A stretch of 64,000 bases of DNA. Origin: WTKD01 sp965243525 (GTDB lineage Bacteria; Spirochaetota; Spirochaetia; WTKD01). Below the pieces are notes generated by a model that saw only the letters and a list, made by a program, of their open reading frames with translations, was not told the origin of the DNA and ran no database searches. Shown here one piece after another: positions 53,433-63,246 of this stretch (positions are counted from its first letter, which is position 1; each line of letters opens with the position of its first letter). Location of the stretch: positions 620,001 through 684,000 of the forward strand of contig OZ251568.1 of the NCBI GenBank assembly GCA_965243525.1. Direction: 5' to 3'. A program made the translations under genes and the position numbers.

Positions 53433-54515
53433 TTATTCATAAAAAACAATATCATTAGGTCGTGCAATGAGTTTTTTGTTGTTTCCAAATTTTTCAGCGA
53501 TGCTTTTTGAATGCATGCCAAGCATGGTGCGTAGCTCAGAACTGCTCAAAACAGTGACGAGTTTCGCGTGATCGTTCACCGATACAACCGCACCCGCATC
53601 AAATTCTCCTTCAACATGCAGCAATCCGCTCAACAAAAGGCTTTTTTTCTGCTTGATTGCGCGCATTGCACCACTATCGACCTGAAGGTATCCCTGTGCA
53701 ATACTCTGCAAAATCCATCGTCGCCTGCTTGATAGTTTTTCTTGAGAGACGATTCGAGTCCCGATTGATCTGCCATCTGCGATGGATTTTAACACATCTT
53801 GCTCACGGCCATAGGCAATGATCGTATCACATTGTGCTGAACGTGCAATGATAGCAGCCTCCAATTTTGATCGCATACCACCAACTGCATGTTTATTGTG
53901 GGTCTTTTTTGCAGCGTCCCAATGCGCATCTGAAATTGATTCGATGCGGTCTATCTTTTTGGCTGTCGCATCCACATGAGGATTATCAGTGTACAAACCA
54001 TCGATATCACTGAGCAAGACAAGCAGATCAGCGTCTATCTTCGATGCCAACAAGGCGGAAAGGATGTCGTTGTCGCCAAAGCCTTCATCAATTTCACTCG
54101 TTGATTCGCTGTCGTTTCCATTACATATGGGCAATACATTGCGAATACTGAGAATTGTTTCAAGACTAGTACGTAGCGATAAAAACGATTTTCTGTGGTT
54201 GAATGATCGTCGACTGAACAATATCTGAGCGGGCTGAATGCCATGCGGACTCAAGGCCCTGCGATATTCCTGCATAAGCAAGGGTTGTCCAATTGCAGCA
54301 GCAGCTTGGCGCTGAGGAATAGCATTCAAATTATCGGTAATACCAAGCAGCCGTTTTCCCAGTCCAATCGCTCCCGAAGACACCAACACGATTTGCAGGT
54401 CTTTTTCCTGCATAACATAGGCAAGTTGCGCACACAGATTGTCGATATACTCTTCGTCGATACCATGTTGCGCACGTAAGGCATTGGTACCTACTTTCAC
54501 CACAATACGTTTCAT
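53433..54515 (-). CDS. proB: Glutamate 5-kinase with PUA domain
   Basis: First step of proline synthesis, ATP-dependent phosphorylation of glutamate. Seen: VVKVGTNALRA at the N-terminus, LVSSGAIGLGKRLLG, CNGNDSESTSEIDEGFGDND, LLSDIDGLYTDNP, GGMRSKLEAAIIA and a C-terminal PUA domain (DSGAMRAIKQKKSLL). 360 residues. It begins 9 nt after proA, in the same operon. Confidence 0.96.
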   Translation of the reverse strand: MKRIVVKVGTNALRAQHGIDEEYIDNLCAQLAYVMQEKDLQIVLVSSGAIGLGKRLLGITDNLNAIPQRQAAAAIGQPLLMQEYRRALSPHGIQPAQILFSRRSFNHRKSFLSLRTSLETILSIRNVLPICNGNDSESTSEIDEGFGDNDILSALLASKIDADLLVLLSDIDGLYTDNPHVDATAKKIDRIESISDAHWDAAKKTHNKHAVGGMRSKLEAAIIARSAQCDTIIAYGREQDVLKSIADGRSIGTRIVSQEKLSSRRRWILQSIAQGYLQVDSGAMRAIKQKKSLLLSGLLHVEGEFDAGAVVSVNDHAKLVTVLSSSELRTMLGMHSKSIAEKFGNNKKLIARPNDIVFYE

Positions 54516-54524
54516 CGCATATCC

Positions 54525-55814
54525 CTATAACAAATTTTTATGGTGGAGCTGTCTGCCTGTAGTATCAGTATAATCAGAAACAACATGGCCATTTCCACGT
54601 AATATCCATTTATAACTACACAGACCCTCAAGTCCCACAGGTCCGCGCGCATGAATTTTTCCAGTCGCAATGCCCGATTCTGCACCAAGCCCATATCGAT
54701 ACCCGTCTGAGAATCGACTGCTGCAGTTTACAAAAACATTTGCTGAATCAACCCCTTGAATGAATCGCTCAGCCTGCGCTTCATTATCAGTGATAATCAC
54801 ATCGGTATGATGCGACCCATACTTGTTAATATGGCGTATTGCGATATCAAGCGAGTCAACAACTCGAATCGATACAATACGATCAAGATATTCAGCTGCC
54901 CAGTCCTCTTCATCCGCAGGCTCAATGCGTGGATCAAGGGCTCGCGCACGTTCACAACCACGAATGCTCACCTGGTTTTCGTGTAACCCATCAACAATTT
55001 TGATAATCTCAGCCTGTGCATCACGATGAATCAAGATGCTTTCAACTGCATTGCACACTGCAATATACTGCGTTTTTGAATCCACAATGACAGAGTTAAC
55101 GAGGCTGCTATTTGCTGCATCGTCCACATAGATATGACAATTCCCATCAGCATGACCCAGGACTGGAATGCTGGAATCATGCATGATTGCAGAAACAAAT
55201 TCCTTTGAACCACGAGGAATGACCAAATCAATATACTCAGTGCAACGCAACAAACCTTGCACCGCCGAACGATCATTCACTACGGTGCACCATTGCTGTG
55301 GAAACCCATGTCGCTGGTTGAGCCGTGCGATACAGTCAAAAAATATTGAGCAGGTACGTAAAGATTCTTTGCCAGGCTTCAAAATCAATGCATTGCCGGT
55401 TTTAATCGCCAGGCAGACCATCTGCACAAAGGCATCCGGGCGCGATTCAAAAATAAACAATATCACTCCAAGCGGTACTGATCTTCGTTCTAATACAAGC
55501 CCTTCATCAAGCTGTGTTTTCTTTTGGAGGACATTCAAAGGATCGTCCAATTGCACAATGCCCTTTGGATACTGGATAATTTGCGCAAGTCCCTTTTCTG
55601 AAATACGCAGCCTTGCCCGCAAGCTTTCAGAAAGTTCTTGTGCATCCTCGAAATCATCCTTGTTTGCTTCGATGATACGAGCCGTATTTTTTGCAATTTC
55701 ATCGGCAAAATCAGATAGATAGGCACAGCGTTGTGCATGCGAAAACGACAACAATCCCTGCGAGGCTTCTCGTGCCTGCTCTGCTAATGCAATTGTTTTT
55801 TCTTCACCACTCAT
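54525..55814 (-). CDS. proA: Glutamate-5-semialdehyde dehydrogenase
   Basis: Second step of proline synthesis, NADPH reduction of glutamyl phosphate. Seen: an aldehyde-dehydrogenase-like fold with VPLGVILFIFESRPDAFVQM, GNALILKPGKESL, an active-site Cys in IAVCNAVES and SRFSDGYRYGLGAE. 429 residues from the ATG at 55814. First of the proA-proB-folB group. Confidence 0.96.
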   Translation of the reverse strand: MSGEEKTIALAEQAREASQGLLSFSHAQRCAYLSDFADEIAKNTARIIEANKDDFEDAQELSESLRARLRISEKGLAQIIQYPKGIVQLDDPLNVLQKKTQLDEGLVLERRSVPLGVILFIFESRPDAFVQMVCLAIKTGNALILKPGKESLRTCSIFFDCIARLNQRHGFPQQWCTVVNDRSAVQGLLRCTEYIDLVIPRGSKEFVSAIMHDSSIPVLGHADGNCHIYVDDAANSSLVNSVIVDSKTQYIAVCNAVESILIHRDAQAEIIKIVDGLHENQVSIRGCERARALDPRIEPADEEDWAAEYLDRIVSIRVVDSLDIAIRHINKYGSHHTDVIITDNEAQAERFIQGVDSANVFVNCSSRFSDGYRYGLGAESGIATGKIHARGPVGLEGLCSYKWILRGNGHVVSDYTDTTGRQLHHKNLL

Positions 55815-55909
55815 CGTTATATCTTTATTCAAACCAGTATTGAATAATAACACCTCATTCTCAGTTGGTCATGATTTCTTGATGGCATTCTGCAAGACAG
55901 TGCTCAATC

Positions 55910-56950
55910 TCAGCTCTTTGATAGTAATTCTGCTGCACGTAGCAAAATGCGCTCGGTTTCTTCCCACCCAATGCACGCATCGGTGATTGAAGTGCCATAG
56001 GCAAGATCGCCTCCTAGATCCTGTCGTCCCTCATGGAGATTGCTCTCAATCATAACGCCAAAGATACTCGTTGTTCCCGAAACATATTGTTCAAGCACCG
56101 ATTCAAGCACATGTTTTTGCATCGCGAAATCTTTTTGAGAATTTCCATGCGAACAATCAACCATAATCCGTGCGGCAAGTCCAGCGCGTTCCAATTCCTG
56201 TTCTGCTTCTTTGATATGCAATGGTGAAAAATTCGGCCCCTTGCTTCCTCCCCGAAGGATCAGATGCACATCTTCATTTCCCTTTGTATGTGCAACCGCA
56301 AGCCGTCCATCTTGATCAACTCCAAGAAAACAACGCGCATCACGAGACGAAACCATAGCATCGACAGCAATTTTTATGTCGCCACCGGTCCCGTTTTTAA
56401 ATCCAACCGGCATTGAAAGTCCGCTTGTCATATCTCGGTGTATCTGTGATTCGGTTGTACGAGCTCCCACCGCTGCCCAAGAAAGCAGATCATCAAGATA
56501 TTGCGGAACGATAGGGTCAAGGAACTCGGTGGCAATATGCACTCCTAAACCAGTTATATTACGCAGCAAGGTCCTTGCCTGCAGCAACCCCCCATTCATA
56601 TCGTATGAATCATCAAGATGGGGATCAATGAGCAGTCCACGCCATCCAAGGCGCGTTCTTGGTTTTTCAAAATAACACCGCATAAGCACACATATGTGTT
56701 GAGAAATTTGCTTGCTCAGATCGCTGAGACGTTCTGCATATTCAGAAGCTGCTTGCACATCGTGGATCGAACAAGGTCCAACGATACACAATAATCGTGG
56801 ATCTCGCTTGGAGAGGATCTCAGAAACAATTCTTCTTGACTGCTGCACTCCTTCCTGAACAGTCTCAGAAATAGCAATCTTCTGCTTTAACTCCCGCGGT
56901 GTCGGCAGGTGCACAAACTGTTTTATTCTCGTATTCGTATATGTCTGCAT
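55910..56950 (-). CDS. 3-deoxy-7-phosphoheptulonate synthase (class I DAHP synthase)
   Basis: First step of the shikimate/aromatic pathway. Seen: IVGPCSIHD with the active-site Cys, MRCYFEKPRTRLGWRG, DPHLDDSYDMNGGL, ATEFLDP, GARTTESQIHR, MPVGFKNGTGGD and MVDCSHGNSQK, all hallmarks of AroF/G/H. 346 residues. The feedback amino acid cannot be assigned by eye. Monocistronic. Confidence 0.95.
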   Translation of the reverse strand: MQTYTNTRIKQFVHLPTPRELKQKIAISETVQEGVQQSRRIVSEILSKRDPRLLCIVGPCSIHDVQAASEYAERLSDLSKQISQHICVLMRCYFEKPRTRLGWRGLLIDPHLDDSYDMNGGLLQARTLLRNITGLGVHIATEFLDPIVPQYLDDLLSWAAVGARTTESQIHRDMTSGLSMPVGFKNGTGGDIKIAVDAMVSSRDARCFLGVDQDGRLAVAHTKGNEDVHLILRGGSKGPNFSPLHIKEAEQELERAGLAARIMVDCSHGNSQKDFAMQKHVLESVLEQYVSGTTSIFGVMIESNLHEGRQDLGGDLAYGTSITDACIGWEETERILLRAAELLSKS

Positions 56951-57091
56951 AAATTACTCAGCATTATCTCGATAATGATGTATACGGCATATAGCATACC
57001 ATACAACTCTCTAGAACTCCACCATACATATATTTACATCCTATTCCATCCATAGTACCCTTAGAAGGATTCTATCCACTAGGAGGTTAGT

Positions 57092-57442
57092 TTGATTCAA
57101 TTAATAGGTCATAAGGGAATGATGGGTGATTCATCTTCAGGTATGTCCGGAAAATATTTGCGTAATTTTTGTGGTGATATGTTCGATTCTGATCATGTCA
57201 TGATGTTTTTTGAAAAGCTCGGCCCTGCAGGCTACGTATTAGGAACCATCGCAGCATTAGTTTTCCTTTGCTTTATTGTGTTCTATTTCGCTGCGAGCGC
57301 AAATCTTGGACAAGAAATCGGCAGGAAAAAAGGATTTACTGCTGGTTGGCTCTGGGGCTTGCTGATGGGACCCATTGGCATATTATTGCTCATGGTTCGA
57401 CCAGCTAAAAATCAGAGTAATACCAAAGGAGGCACACGATAA
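57092..57442 (+). CDS. Small membrane protein, family A (116 residues)
   Basis: Not recognised. TTG start at 57092 with a perfect AGGAGG 5 nt upstream. Seen: a polar N-terminus, a helix (VLGTIAALVFLCFIVFYFAA), then GRKKGFTAGWLWGLLMGP and GILLLMVRP, likely a second helix. The C-terminal half closely resembles the next gene, so the two are paralogous. The stop overlaps the next start by 1 nt, implying coupled translation. Confidence 0.65.
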   Translation: MIQLIGHKGMMGDSSSGMSGKYLRNFCGDMFDSDHVMMFFEKLGPAGYVLGTIAALVFLCFIVFYFAASANLGQEIGRKKGFTAGWLWGLLMGPIGILLLMVRPAKNQSNTKGGTR

Positions 57443-57630
57443 TGTTTGAATTTTTGAATACACTTTCGGGAATAGCATGGATTTTTTCCATAGTTGTATG
57501 CGCTGAATTGGGAAAAAAGAAAGGATTTAAGCGATCCTGGGCATACGGACTTTTCTTGGGACCAGTGGGGGTATTTTATATATTTGTTCGTCCAGAAAAA
57601 ACCAATACCACAAAGAAAGCCGCTAAATAA
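57442..57630 (+). CDS. Small membrane protein, family A (62 residues)
   Basis: A hydrophobic helix (LSGIAWIFSIVVCAELG), then GKKKGFKRSWAYGLFLGP and VFYIFVRPEK, the same motif as in the preceding protein. AAAGGAGG lies upstream. Not recognised. Likely a small inner-membrane protein acting with its neighbour. Confidence 0.65.
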   Translation: MFEFLNTLSGIAWIFSIVVCAELGKKKGFKRSWAYGLFLGPVGVFYIFVRPEKTNTTKKAAK

Positions 57631-57644
57631 GTAACACGTATAGC

Positions 57645-58076
57645 ATGGCATTAATACGTTTTGATATGCTCGGACTATATGTTCGAGATTTGCCGTCAAT
57701 GGTTGCATTCTATCGCGATGTCGTTGGACTACAAACAGATTGGGAAGCTGGCGACGATTACGCGGAATTCTTCCATGACGGCATACGTTTTTGCTTGTTT
57801 CATCGAGAAGAACTCATCGATCTTCTCGATGTTTTGCCAAAATTTCCCGCAGGCACACCAAACGGTTCCTTTCAACTTTCCATTAATTTTCCACTTGGTG
57901 AAGACGTAAAACGCGAATACAATCGAATGATCCTCGCAGGTGCTCAGCCAATATATTCATGTAAAGAAATGCCTTGGAAAATGTATAGTGCCGTGCTCAC
58001 CGATTTAGAAGGCAATTTAATCGAGCTCACCTCATGGAATGATTCTGAACCAGGCACATCAAATGGTTCTCATTAA
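57645..58076 (+). CDS. VOC-family (glyoxalase/bleomycin-resistance-like) protein
   Basis: Metal-binding beta-alpha-beta fold. Seen: LGLYVRDLPSMVAFYRDVVG at the start of the first module and VLTDLEGNLIELTSW with a C-terminal Glu in the second. 143 residues, a single-domain VOC protein that should dimerise. It is 14 nt after the small membrane gene, so probably cotranscribed. The reaction is unknown. Confidence 0.83.
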   Translation: MALIRFDMLGLYVRDLPSMVAFYRDVVGLQTDWEAGDDYAEFFHDGIRFCLFHREELIDLLDVLPKFPAGTPNGSFQLSINFPLGEDVKREYNRMILAGAQPIYSCKEMPWKMYSAVLTDLEGNLIELTSWNDSEPGTSNGSH

Positions 58077-58147
58077 ATAATCGTTTTAGAAACTATCTCT
58101 CAGAGAATGCTATTCATGGGTTCATGTGCAAACCAATTGCTGCATGG

Positions 58148-58153
58148 TATACT
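58148..58153 (+). promoter_or_regulatory. -10 element placing asnS transcription at its start codon
   Basis: TATACT at 58148-58153 ends 6 nt before the ATG at 58160; no Shine-Dalgarno precedes it and no clear -35 is seen. Suggests a leaderless or very short leader message. Confidence 0.4.
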
Positions 58154-58159
58154 TGATGT

Positions 58160-59506
58160 ATGCATTTTTCAGTGAGAATTCGCGATATTTTTGACAACCA
58201 CATGCAAAACATGCCCGTTCGTGTTTCTGGTTGGGTACGCTCTGTTCGAGAAATGGGACCAATCGTATTTCTTGCATTGAGCGATCAGTCCAGCATGCAG
58301 CCACTTCAAATTGTTATCGAAAATAATCAAACATTAACCCATCAAGCAAAAACATTAACCACCGGAAGCAGCATCACGGCCGAAGGCATCGTTTCTCGAT
58401 CACCTGCGAAAGGACAAGATTATGAACTGAAGGCTTCGTCTATCGCAATTCTTGGGATCGCTGATGAATCCTATCCCCTGCAGAAAAAGAGACATAGTTT
58501 TGAATATCTGCGAACGATTCCACATCTGCGCCCTCGGAGCAATACCTTCGCAGCGATTGCAAGAATCCGCCACGCTGTGTTCATGGCAATTCACGAATTT
58601 TGCAATGCAGAAAACTTCATCAACATTCAAACACCCATAATAACCCAAGCAGATGCAGAGGGCACCGGAGAACTGTTTCAAGTTGTGCATGGTGCAAATG
58701 CTGATTTTTTTGGTTCTTCAAGTTATCTCACGGTTAGCGGACAACTCGCTGCAGAAGCAATGGCCTGTGCTCTCGGAAGGGTGTATACCCTGGGACCAAC
58801 ATTTCGTGCGGAAAACAGCAACACCAGCCGACATCTTTCAGAATTTTGGATGCTAGAACTCGAAGCTGCCTTTGTTGCCCTGAATGAAAACTGTGCCATT
58901 GCTGAAAAACTTATTCAACACATCGTGTGTTCCTTGCTCGATGCATATAGCGCAGAGATGGAGTTCTTCACCAAGTTCATAGATCCCGATCATCATAAGC
59001 AGTTAGAAACCATTGTGAATGCACCGTTTGAACGTCTGGAATACGACGCTACAATTAAAATTCTTTCAAAAGCAGATGTATCGTTTCAATATGAGCCAAT
59101 CTGGGGAATAGATTTGCAAAGTGAGCATGAACATTATCTGACAGAAGTGTATTGCAAACGTCCTGTTGTCGTGACGAACTATCCGAAGGAAACAAAGGCA
59201 TTTTATATGCGACTCAATGATGATGAAAAAACGGTTGCCGCAGTAGACATCCTTATTCCTCGATTTGGCGAACTAGTTGGTGGTTCTCAACGAGAAGAAC
59301 GTCTCGATGTTCTTGAAAAACGCATGCACGAATACGGCATCAACCCCGATGAATACGCCTGGTATCTTGATTTGCGACGGTATGGAACAGTGCCGCATTC
59401 AGGATTTGGCCTGGGCATCGAACGGTTAATACAGTGTGTAACAAGCATGACAAATATCCGGGATGTTATCCCCTTTCCACGCACCCCAGGACAAGCCTTC
59501 GCATAA
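58160..59506 (+). CDS. asnS: Asparaginyl-tRNA synthetase
   Basis: Class IIb synthetase. Seen: N-terminal OB-fold with VRVSGWVRSVREMG, motif 2-like TFRAENSNTSRHLSEFWMLE, KETKAFYMRLNDDEKTVAA and motif 3 GFGLGIERLIQ. 448 residues. Its presence indicates direct asparagine charging. Start at 58160 without a ribosome-binding site. Confidence 0.96.
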   Translation: MHFSVRIRDIFDNHMQNMPVRVSGWVRSVREMGPIVFLALSDQSSMQPLQIVIENNQTLTHQAKTLTTGSSITAEGIVSRSPAKGQDYELKASSIAILGIADESYPLQKKRHSFEYLRTIPHLRPRSNTFAAIARIRHAVFMAIHEFCNAENFINIQTPIITQADAEGTGELFQVVHGANADFFGSSSYLTVSGQLAAEAMACALGRVYTLGPTFRAENSNTSRHLSEFWMLELEAAFVALNENCAIAEKLIQHIVCSLLDAYSAEMEFFTKFIDPDHHKQLETIVNAPFERLEYDATIKILSKADVSFQYEPIWGIDLQSEHEHYLTEVYCKRPVVVTNYPKETKAFYMRLNDDEKTVAAVDILIPRFGELVGGSQREERLDVLEKRMHEYGINPDEYAWYLDLRRYGTVPHSGFGLGIERLIQCVTSMTNIRDVIPFPRTPGQAFA

Positions 59507-59537
59507 GAAGATTCCCCCCTACCACCCTATCACAGTT

Positions 59538-60515
59538 CTATTGAACAAGAGCTTTTCTCAGTTGGACATAATATTCAGAATTGCGGAGCTCTTGGTTTCG
59601 CTGTAAAAAATTCCACGCAGCCTTCCCCCCCTTGCTCAAGAGCGCAGAGTTCGCACCAAAGCGTAACAAGGTAAACACGATATCAGCGTTCGAATTGTAT
59701 CCCGCAGCCATCATCAAAGGGGTTCTTCCCTCGTTATCTTTTTCATTCAAATATGCCCCCAAACTGATCAATTCCTGCACAACACTTGGTGTAGTATTAA
59801 CTGCAGCAGCTGTATGGAGGGCTGTCTTTCCATCTTTATTCTTTTTATTGAGCAATCCTGTATCTTCAATGAGAAGGCGAATAATTTCAGGATTTTGACT
59901 AGAACGAGCAGCATAAAATAGAACCGAATTACCATCCTTATCCACCGCATGAATGTTTGCACCATAACGTAACAATGTTTGTGTCATACGTATATCACTA
60001 TTTGTACCCACCGCGTGCATAAGTGATGTTCGCCCCTCAAAATCAACCTCAGAAATACGCAAACCAGCACCCAACAAGGCATCAAAATGAAGCGGTGACG
60101 CTCCATATGCGGCAGCAATCATATGTGCTTGCCTTCCAAACACATCACGATGGGTAACATCCACTTCCTTGTCAATAAAAAATTTCACCACCTCGATGTC
60201 TGGATTCAAAATAGCCCAAAACAGCACCGAATTGCCTAGCCTATCGAATGCGTTCACATCCGCTCCTTGAACTAACAAAAATTCATGTACTTCACTAGCA
60301 CGTGTATGATGAGCAGCATACATCAAAGCAGTTTTATCTGTATTATCGCGCTCATCAACGTGATGTTCTTCTAACAATGATTGCAGTGTTGCAACATCCA
60401 TGGATTGCCATTCTTCTACTGAAAGCCTTGGCCAATCGCCTTGTGCATGTGCCATAACACCGAAAAGAACAGCAAAAAAGGTTAAAAACAAATATCTCAT
60501 GCGAAATAACCTCAT
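59538..60515 (-). CDS. Exported ankyrin-repeat protein
   Basis: Protein-binding repeat protein outside the cytoplasm. Seen: signal peptide (MRYLFLTFFAVLFGVMAHAQ), then about seven ankyrin repeats such as DKTALMYAAHHTRASEVHEF, EGRTSLMHAVGTNSDIRM and EGRTPLMMAAGYNSNADIVF. 325 residues from the ATG at 60515; ATG codons at 60521 and 60500 are also possible. The partner is unknown. Confidence 0.85.
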   Translation of the reverse strand: MRLFRMRYLFLTFFAVLFGVMAHAQGDWPRLSVEEWQSMDVATLQSLLEEHHVDERDNTDKTALMYAAHHTRASEVHEFLLVQGADVNAFDRLGNSVLFWAILNPDIEVVKFFIDKEVDVTHRDVFGRQAHMIAAAYGASPLHFDALLGAGLRISEVDFEGRTSLMHAVGTNSDIRMTQTLLRYGANIHAVDKDGNSVLFYAARSSQNPEIIRLLIEDTGLLNKKNKDGKTALHTAAAVNTTPSVVQELISLGAYLNEKDNEGRTPLMMAAGYNSNADIVFTLLRFGANSALLSKGGKAAWNFLQRNQELRNSEYYVQLRKALVQ

Positions 60516-60740
60516 TCTCATACCTCTATATGTAGCAGAATAATGTGTCATTTGAATACTATACAAATAGTATAGTATTATTTATCTCGTCTTCCCACTC
60601 TTTGTCGAGAAATATCGAAGTTTTTTAGATGATATACCTGATATAAAAAATGTAGCAATAGATGTGATATTCACCGCATCTAAGATCGCCGTGGATCTGT
60701 TTAATTACGACTAGTACAGAGTAAAATTCTATGATACGCC

Positions 60741-63206
60741 TTATTTTGGCAAGTTTCGTGTTACAACTTCAGCAGTATCAACAAGAGAAAACCGCAGTTC
60801 ATCTCCCTTTGCTCCTATTTTAAGGTGTGAATTATACTGATACCTACCTTCAAGAATTCCCATCGCAATTTCATCTTCTATTTCTCTGCTTATCAATCGT
60901 CTCAAATTCCTTGCGCCAAACTTGCTATCATAGCCCTTCTCCACAAGATAATCTATGGCAGATCGTGTCAGCTTAATTTTGATTTGTGTAGCCTGCAATC
61001 CAGTTTCTAACTCATCAATCATGAGTTTTACGATAGAACGTAGATGGGTTTGATCTAATGCATGAAATGTCACGATATCATCTAGGCGGTTGAGAAATTC
61101 TGGTCGAAATGATCGACTTAATGTCGCCATATTGGTTTTGAGAGGCTGCAATTGTTTTCCTTTTTCAGAAGCAAACCCAAGCCCCTGTCCAAAAAATTGT
61201 TCTGACCCAATATTTGACGTAATGATAATCACCGTGTTGTGAAAAGAGACAGTGTGCCCAAGATGATCTTGTAACTCACCTTCTTCCAAAACTTGCAGAA
61301 GAATATTGTAGACATCGTGGTGTGCTTTCTCAATTTCATCAAAAAGAATCACTGCATATGGTCGCCTACGAATTTTTTCTGTAAGAACACCACCTTCTTC
61401 ATAACCAACATAGCCTGGAGGAGAACCAACCAATCGTGCCACGGCATGCTTCTCCATGTAATCAGACATGTCAATGCGAATTAATGCTTTTACATCGTTG
61501 AACAGATATTCCGAAATAACCTTGGCGAGATAGGTTTTTCCAACCCCTGTTGGACCAAGAAACAAAAACGAACCAATGGGACGTTTTCTCCGATACAGCC
61601 CCACTCGTGATCGACGAATTGCCGAGGTCACGGTACGAATAGCTTCTTTTTGACCAACCATTTTTTTATACAAACTCTCTTCCATTGAGAGCAATCGCTT
61701 TGATTCTGAGAGTGCGATGCGGGTAATCGGAATGCCAGTTAGATCGGAGACGACCGCATAGATGTCTTCTTCACCAATGGTCTTCCACTCCTTGGAATCA
61801 GGTTTCTTTGTACGTGCATAGATCGAATCTATTTTGTTGCGCAAGACCTGCACCTCATCGCGAATCTCTGCCGCTTGTTCGTATTTTTGAATCGTAACCA
61901 GCGCAATCTTTTCTGCATTTAATCGATCTATTTCTTTATCAAGTTCTAAAATTTCCTTCGGTGGTGTTATATCAGAAATTCGTTTTTTCGCCCCGGCCTC
62001 GTCAATGATATCTATCGCCTTGTCGGGAAGGCTTCGATCATTTATATAGCGTTGAGAAAGCTCAACTGCTGCGACCAATGCCTCATGGGTAAAGCTAACC
62101 GCATGGTGTTCTTCATAAAAACAGGCAATTCCTTCCAAGATATCAACCGTTTCGCTCTCGCTTGGTTCATCAACCAAGATCATCTGAAATCTGCGCTCCA
62201 AGGCACTGTCTCGTTCAAAGTATTTGCGATATTCAGCGAGCGTTGTTGCTCCAATACACTGTATCTCTCGCCGGGACAGTGCAGGTTTTAACATATTCGA
62301 TGCATCAATAGCTCCCTCTGCCCCACCTGCACCAACAATCGTATGGATTTCATCAATGAATACAATGATATCCCGATCTTTTTGCAATTCACGAATGATG
62401 CGCTTTAATCGTTCTTCAAATTCTCCACGATATTTTGTTCCAGCAATCAATCGACCAAGATCGAGCGAATATACGCGCTTATTTTTCAATTCCACAGGAA
62501 CCGTTTTGTCAGCAATGCGCTGAGCAAATCCCTCAATAATAGAGGTCTTGCCAATACCAGGTTCGCCAACCAATACTGGGCTGTTTTTGTTTCTGCGCAC
62601 GAGAACCCGCATGAGCTGTCGAATTTCTTTTGAACGTCCAACAACCGGATCCAATTTTTTTTGTCGCGCCAATTCAGTAAGGTTAATCGAATATTCCTCC
62701 AACACCTGTTGCTGTCGCTTCAACGTCGGAAAACCTGGTTCTTTTATCTCTGCCTTGCTGCTTCCGCGTTCAGAATAAATCATCTGCACAACCAATCGAA
62801 TATTCTTTATGGTGATTTCTAATTCCTTGAAAAATTGTGCTACCAATCCATTTTCTTCACTTGAACAAGCAAGAAGGATATGTTCTACGTCGATTAACTC
62901 CCTTCCAAGCAGGGTTGCTTCCTGAGCAGAACGTTCCAATACAAATTTGCATCGCGTACTTGGAGGAATATCCCCCAGCGGAAAACTTTCATGATTTGTT
63001 TTTAATCGATCTATGATGTACGTTCTCAGAGAATCAATTGATAATGCAAGATCAAGAAAAATTTGATGCACAATCTCGCTACGTGTACGCAGCACGCCGA
63101 GTAGCAGATGCTCAGGTTGCAATTGTGTTGCATGCAATTTGCGAGCTTCTTCTTGTGCTAATATTCTAATTACCCGTTGGGCAAGTGGTGATGTTCCCAT
63201 GGCCAT
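60741..63206 (-). CDS. clpC: ClpC-type AAA+ unfoldase
   Basis: Unfolds substrates for ClpP. Seen: N-terminal double Clp-N repeat (HATQLQPEHLLLGVLRTR, RELIDVEHILLACSSEE), first AAA Walker A VGEPGIGKTS, a UVR-like middle segment (KYEQAAEIRDEVQVLRNK), second Walker A GPTGVGKTYL, and GLGF in the loop that docks ClpP. 821 residues. clpP lies at the other end of the window. A LolC/E-like gene ends 40 nt upstream of its start on the same strand. Confidence 0.95.
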   Translation of the reverse strand: MAMGTSPLAQRVIRILAQEEARKLHATQLQPEHLLLGVLRTRSEIVHQIFLDLALSIDSLRTYIIDRLKTNHESFPLGDIPPSTRCKFVLERSAQEATLLGRELIDVEHILLACSSEENGLVAQFFKELEITIKNIRLVVQMIYSERGSSKAEIKEPGFPTLKRQQQVLEEYSINLTELARQKKLDPVVGRSKEIRQLMRVLVRRNKNSPVLVGEPGIGKTSIIEGFAQRIADKTVPVELKNKRVYSLDLGRLIAGTKYRGEFEERLKRIIRELQKDRDIIVFIDEIHTIVGAGGAEGAIDASNMLKPALSRREIQCIGATTLAEYRKYFERDSALERRFQMILVDEPSESETVDILEGIACFYEEHHAVSFTHEALVAAVELSQRYINDRSLPDKAIDIIDEAGAKKRISDITPPKEILELDKEIDRLNAEKIALVTIQKYEQAAEIRDEVQVLRNKIDSIYARTKKPDSKEWKTIGEEDIYAVVSDLTGIPITRIALSESKRLLSMEESLYKKMVGQKEAIRTVTSAIRRSRVGLYRRKRPIGSFLFLGPTGVGKTYLAKVISEYLFNDVKALIRIDMSDYMEKHAVARLVGSPPGYVGYEEGGVLTEKIRRRPYAVILFDEIEKAHHDVYNILLQVLEEGELQDHLGHTVSFHNTVIIITSNIGSEQFFGQGLGFASEKGKQLQPLKTNMATLSRSFRPEFLNRLDDIVTFHALDQTHLRSIVKLMIDELETGLQATQIKIKLTRSAIDYLVEKGYDSKFGARNLRRLISREIEDEIAMGILEGRYQYNSHLKIGAKGDELRFSLVDTAEVVTRNLPK

Positions 63207-63246
63207 AACTCTTTTTTTATCGGAATTCTTGTCCCGTCTCCATAGT

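Noticed and set aside
55168..55722. Open frame of 184 codons on the plus strand
   Set aside because: Antisense shadow of proA; no domain or start signal.
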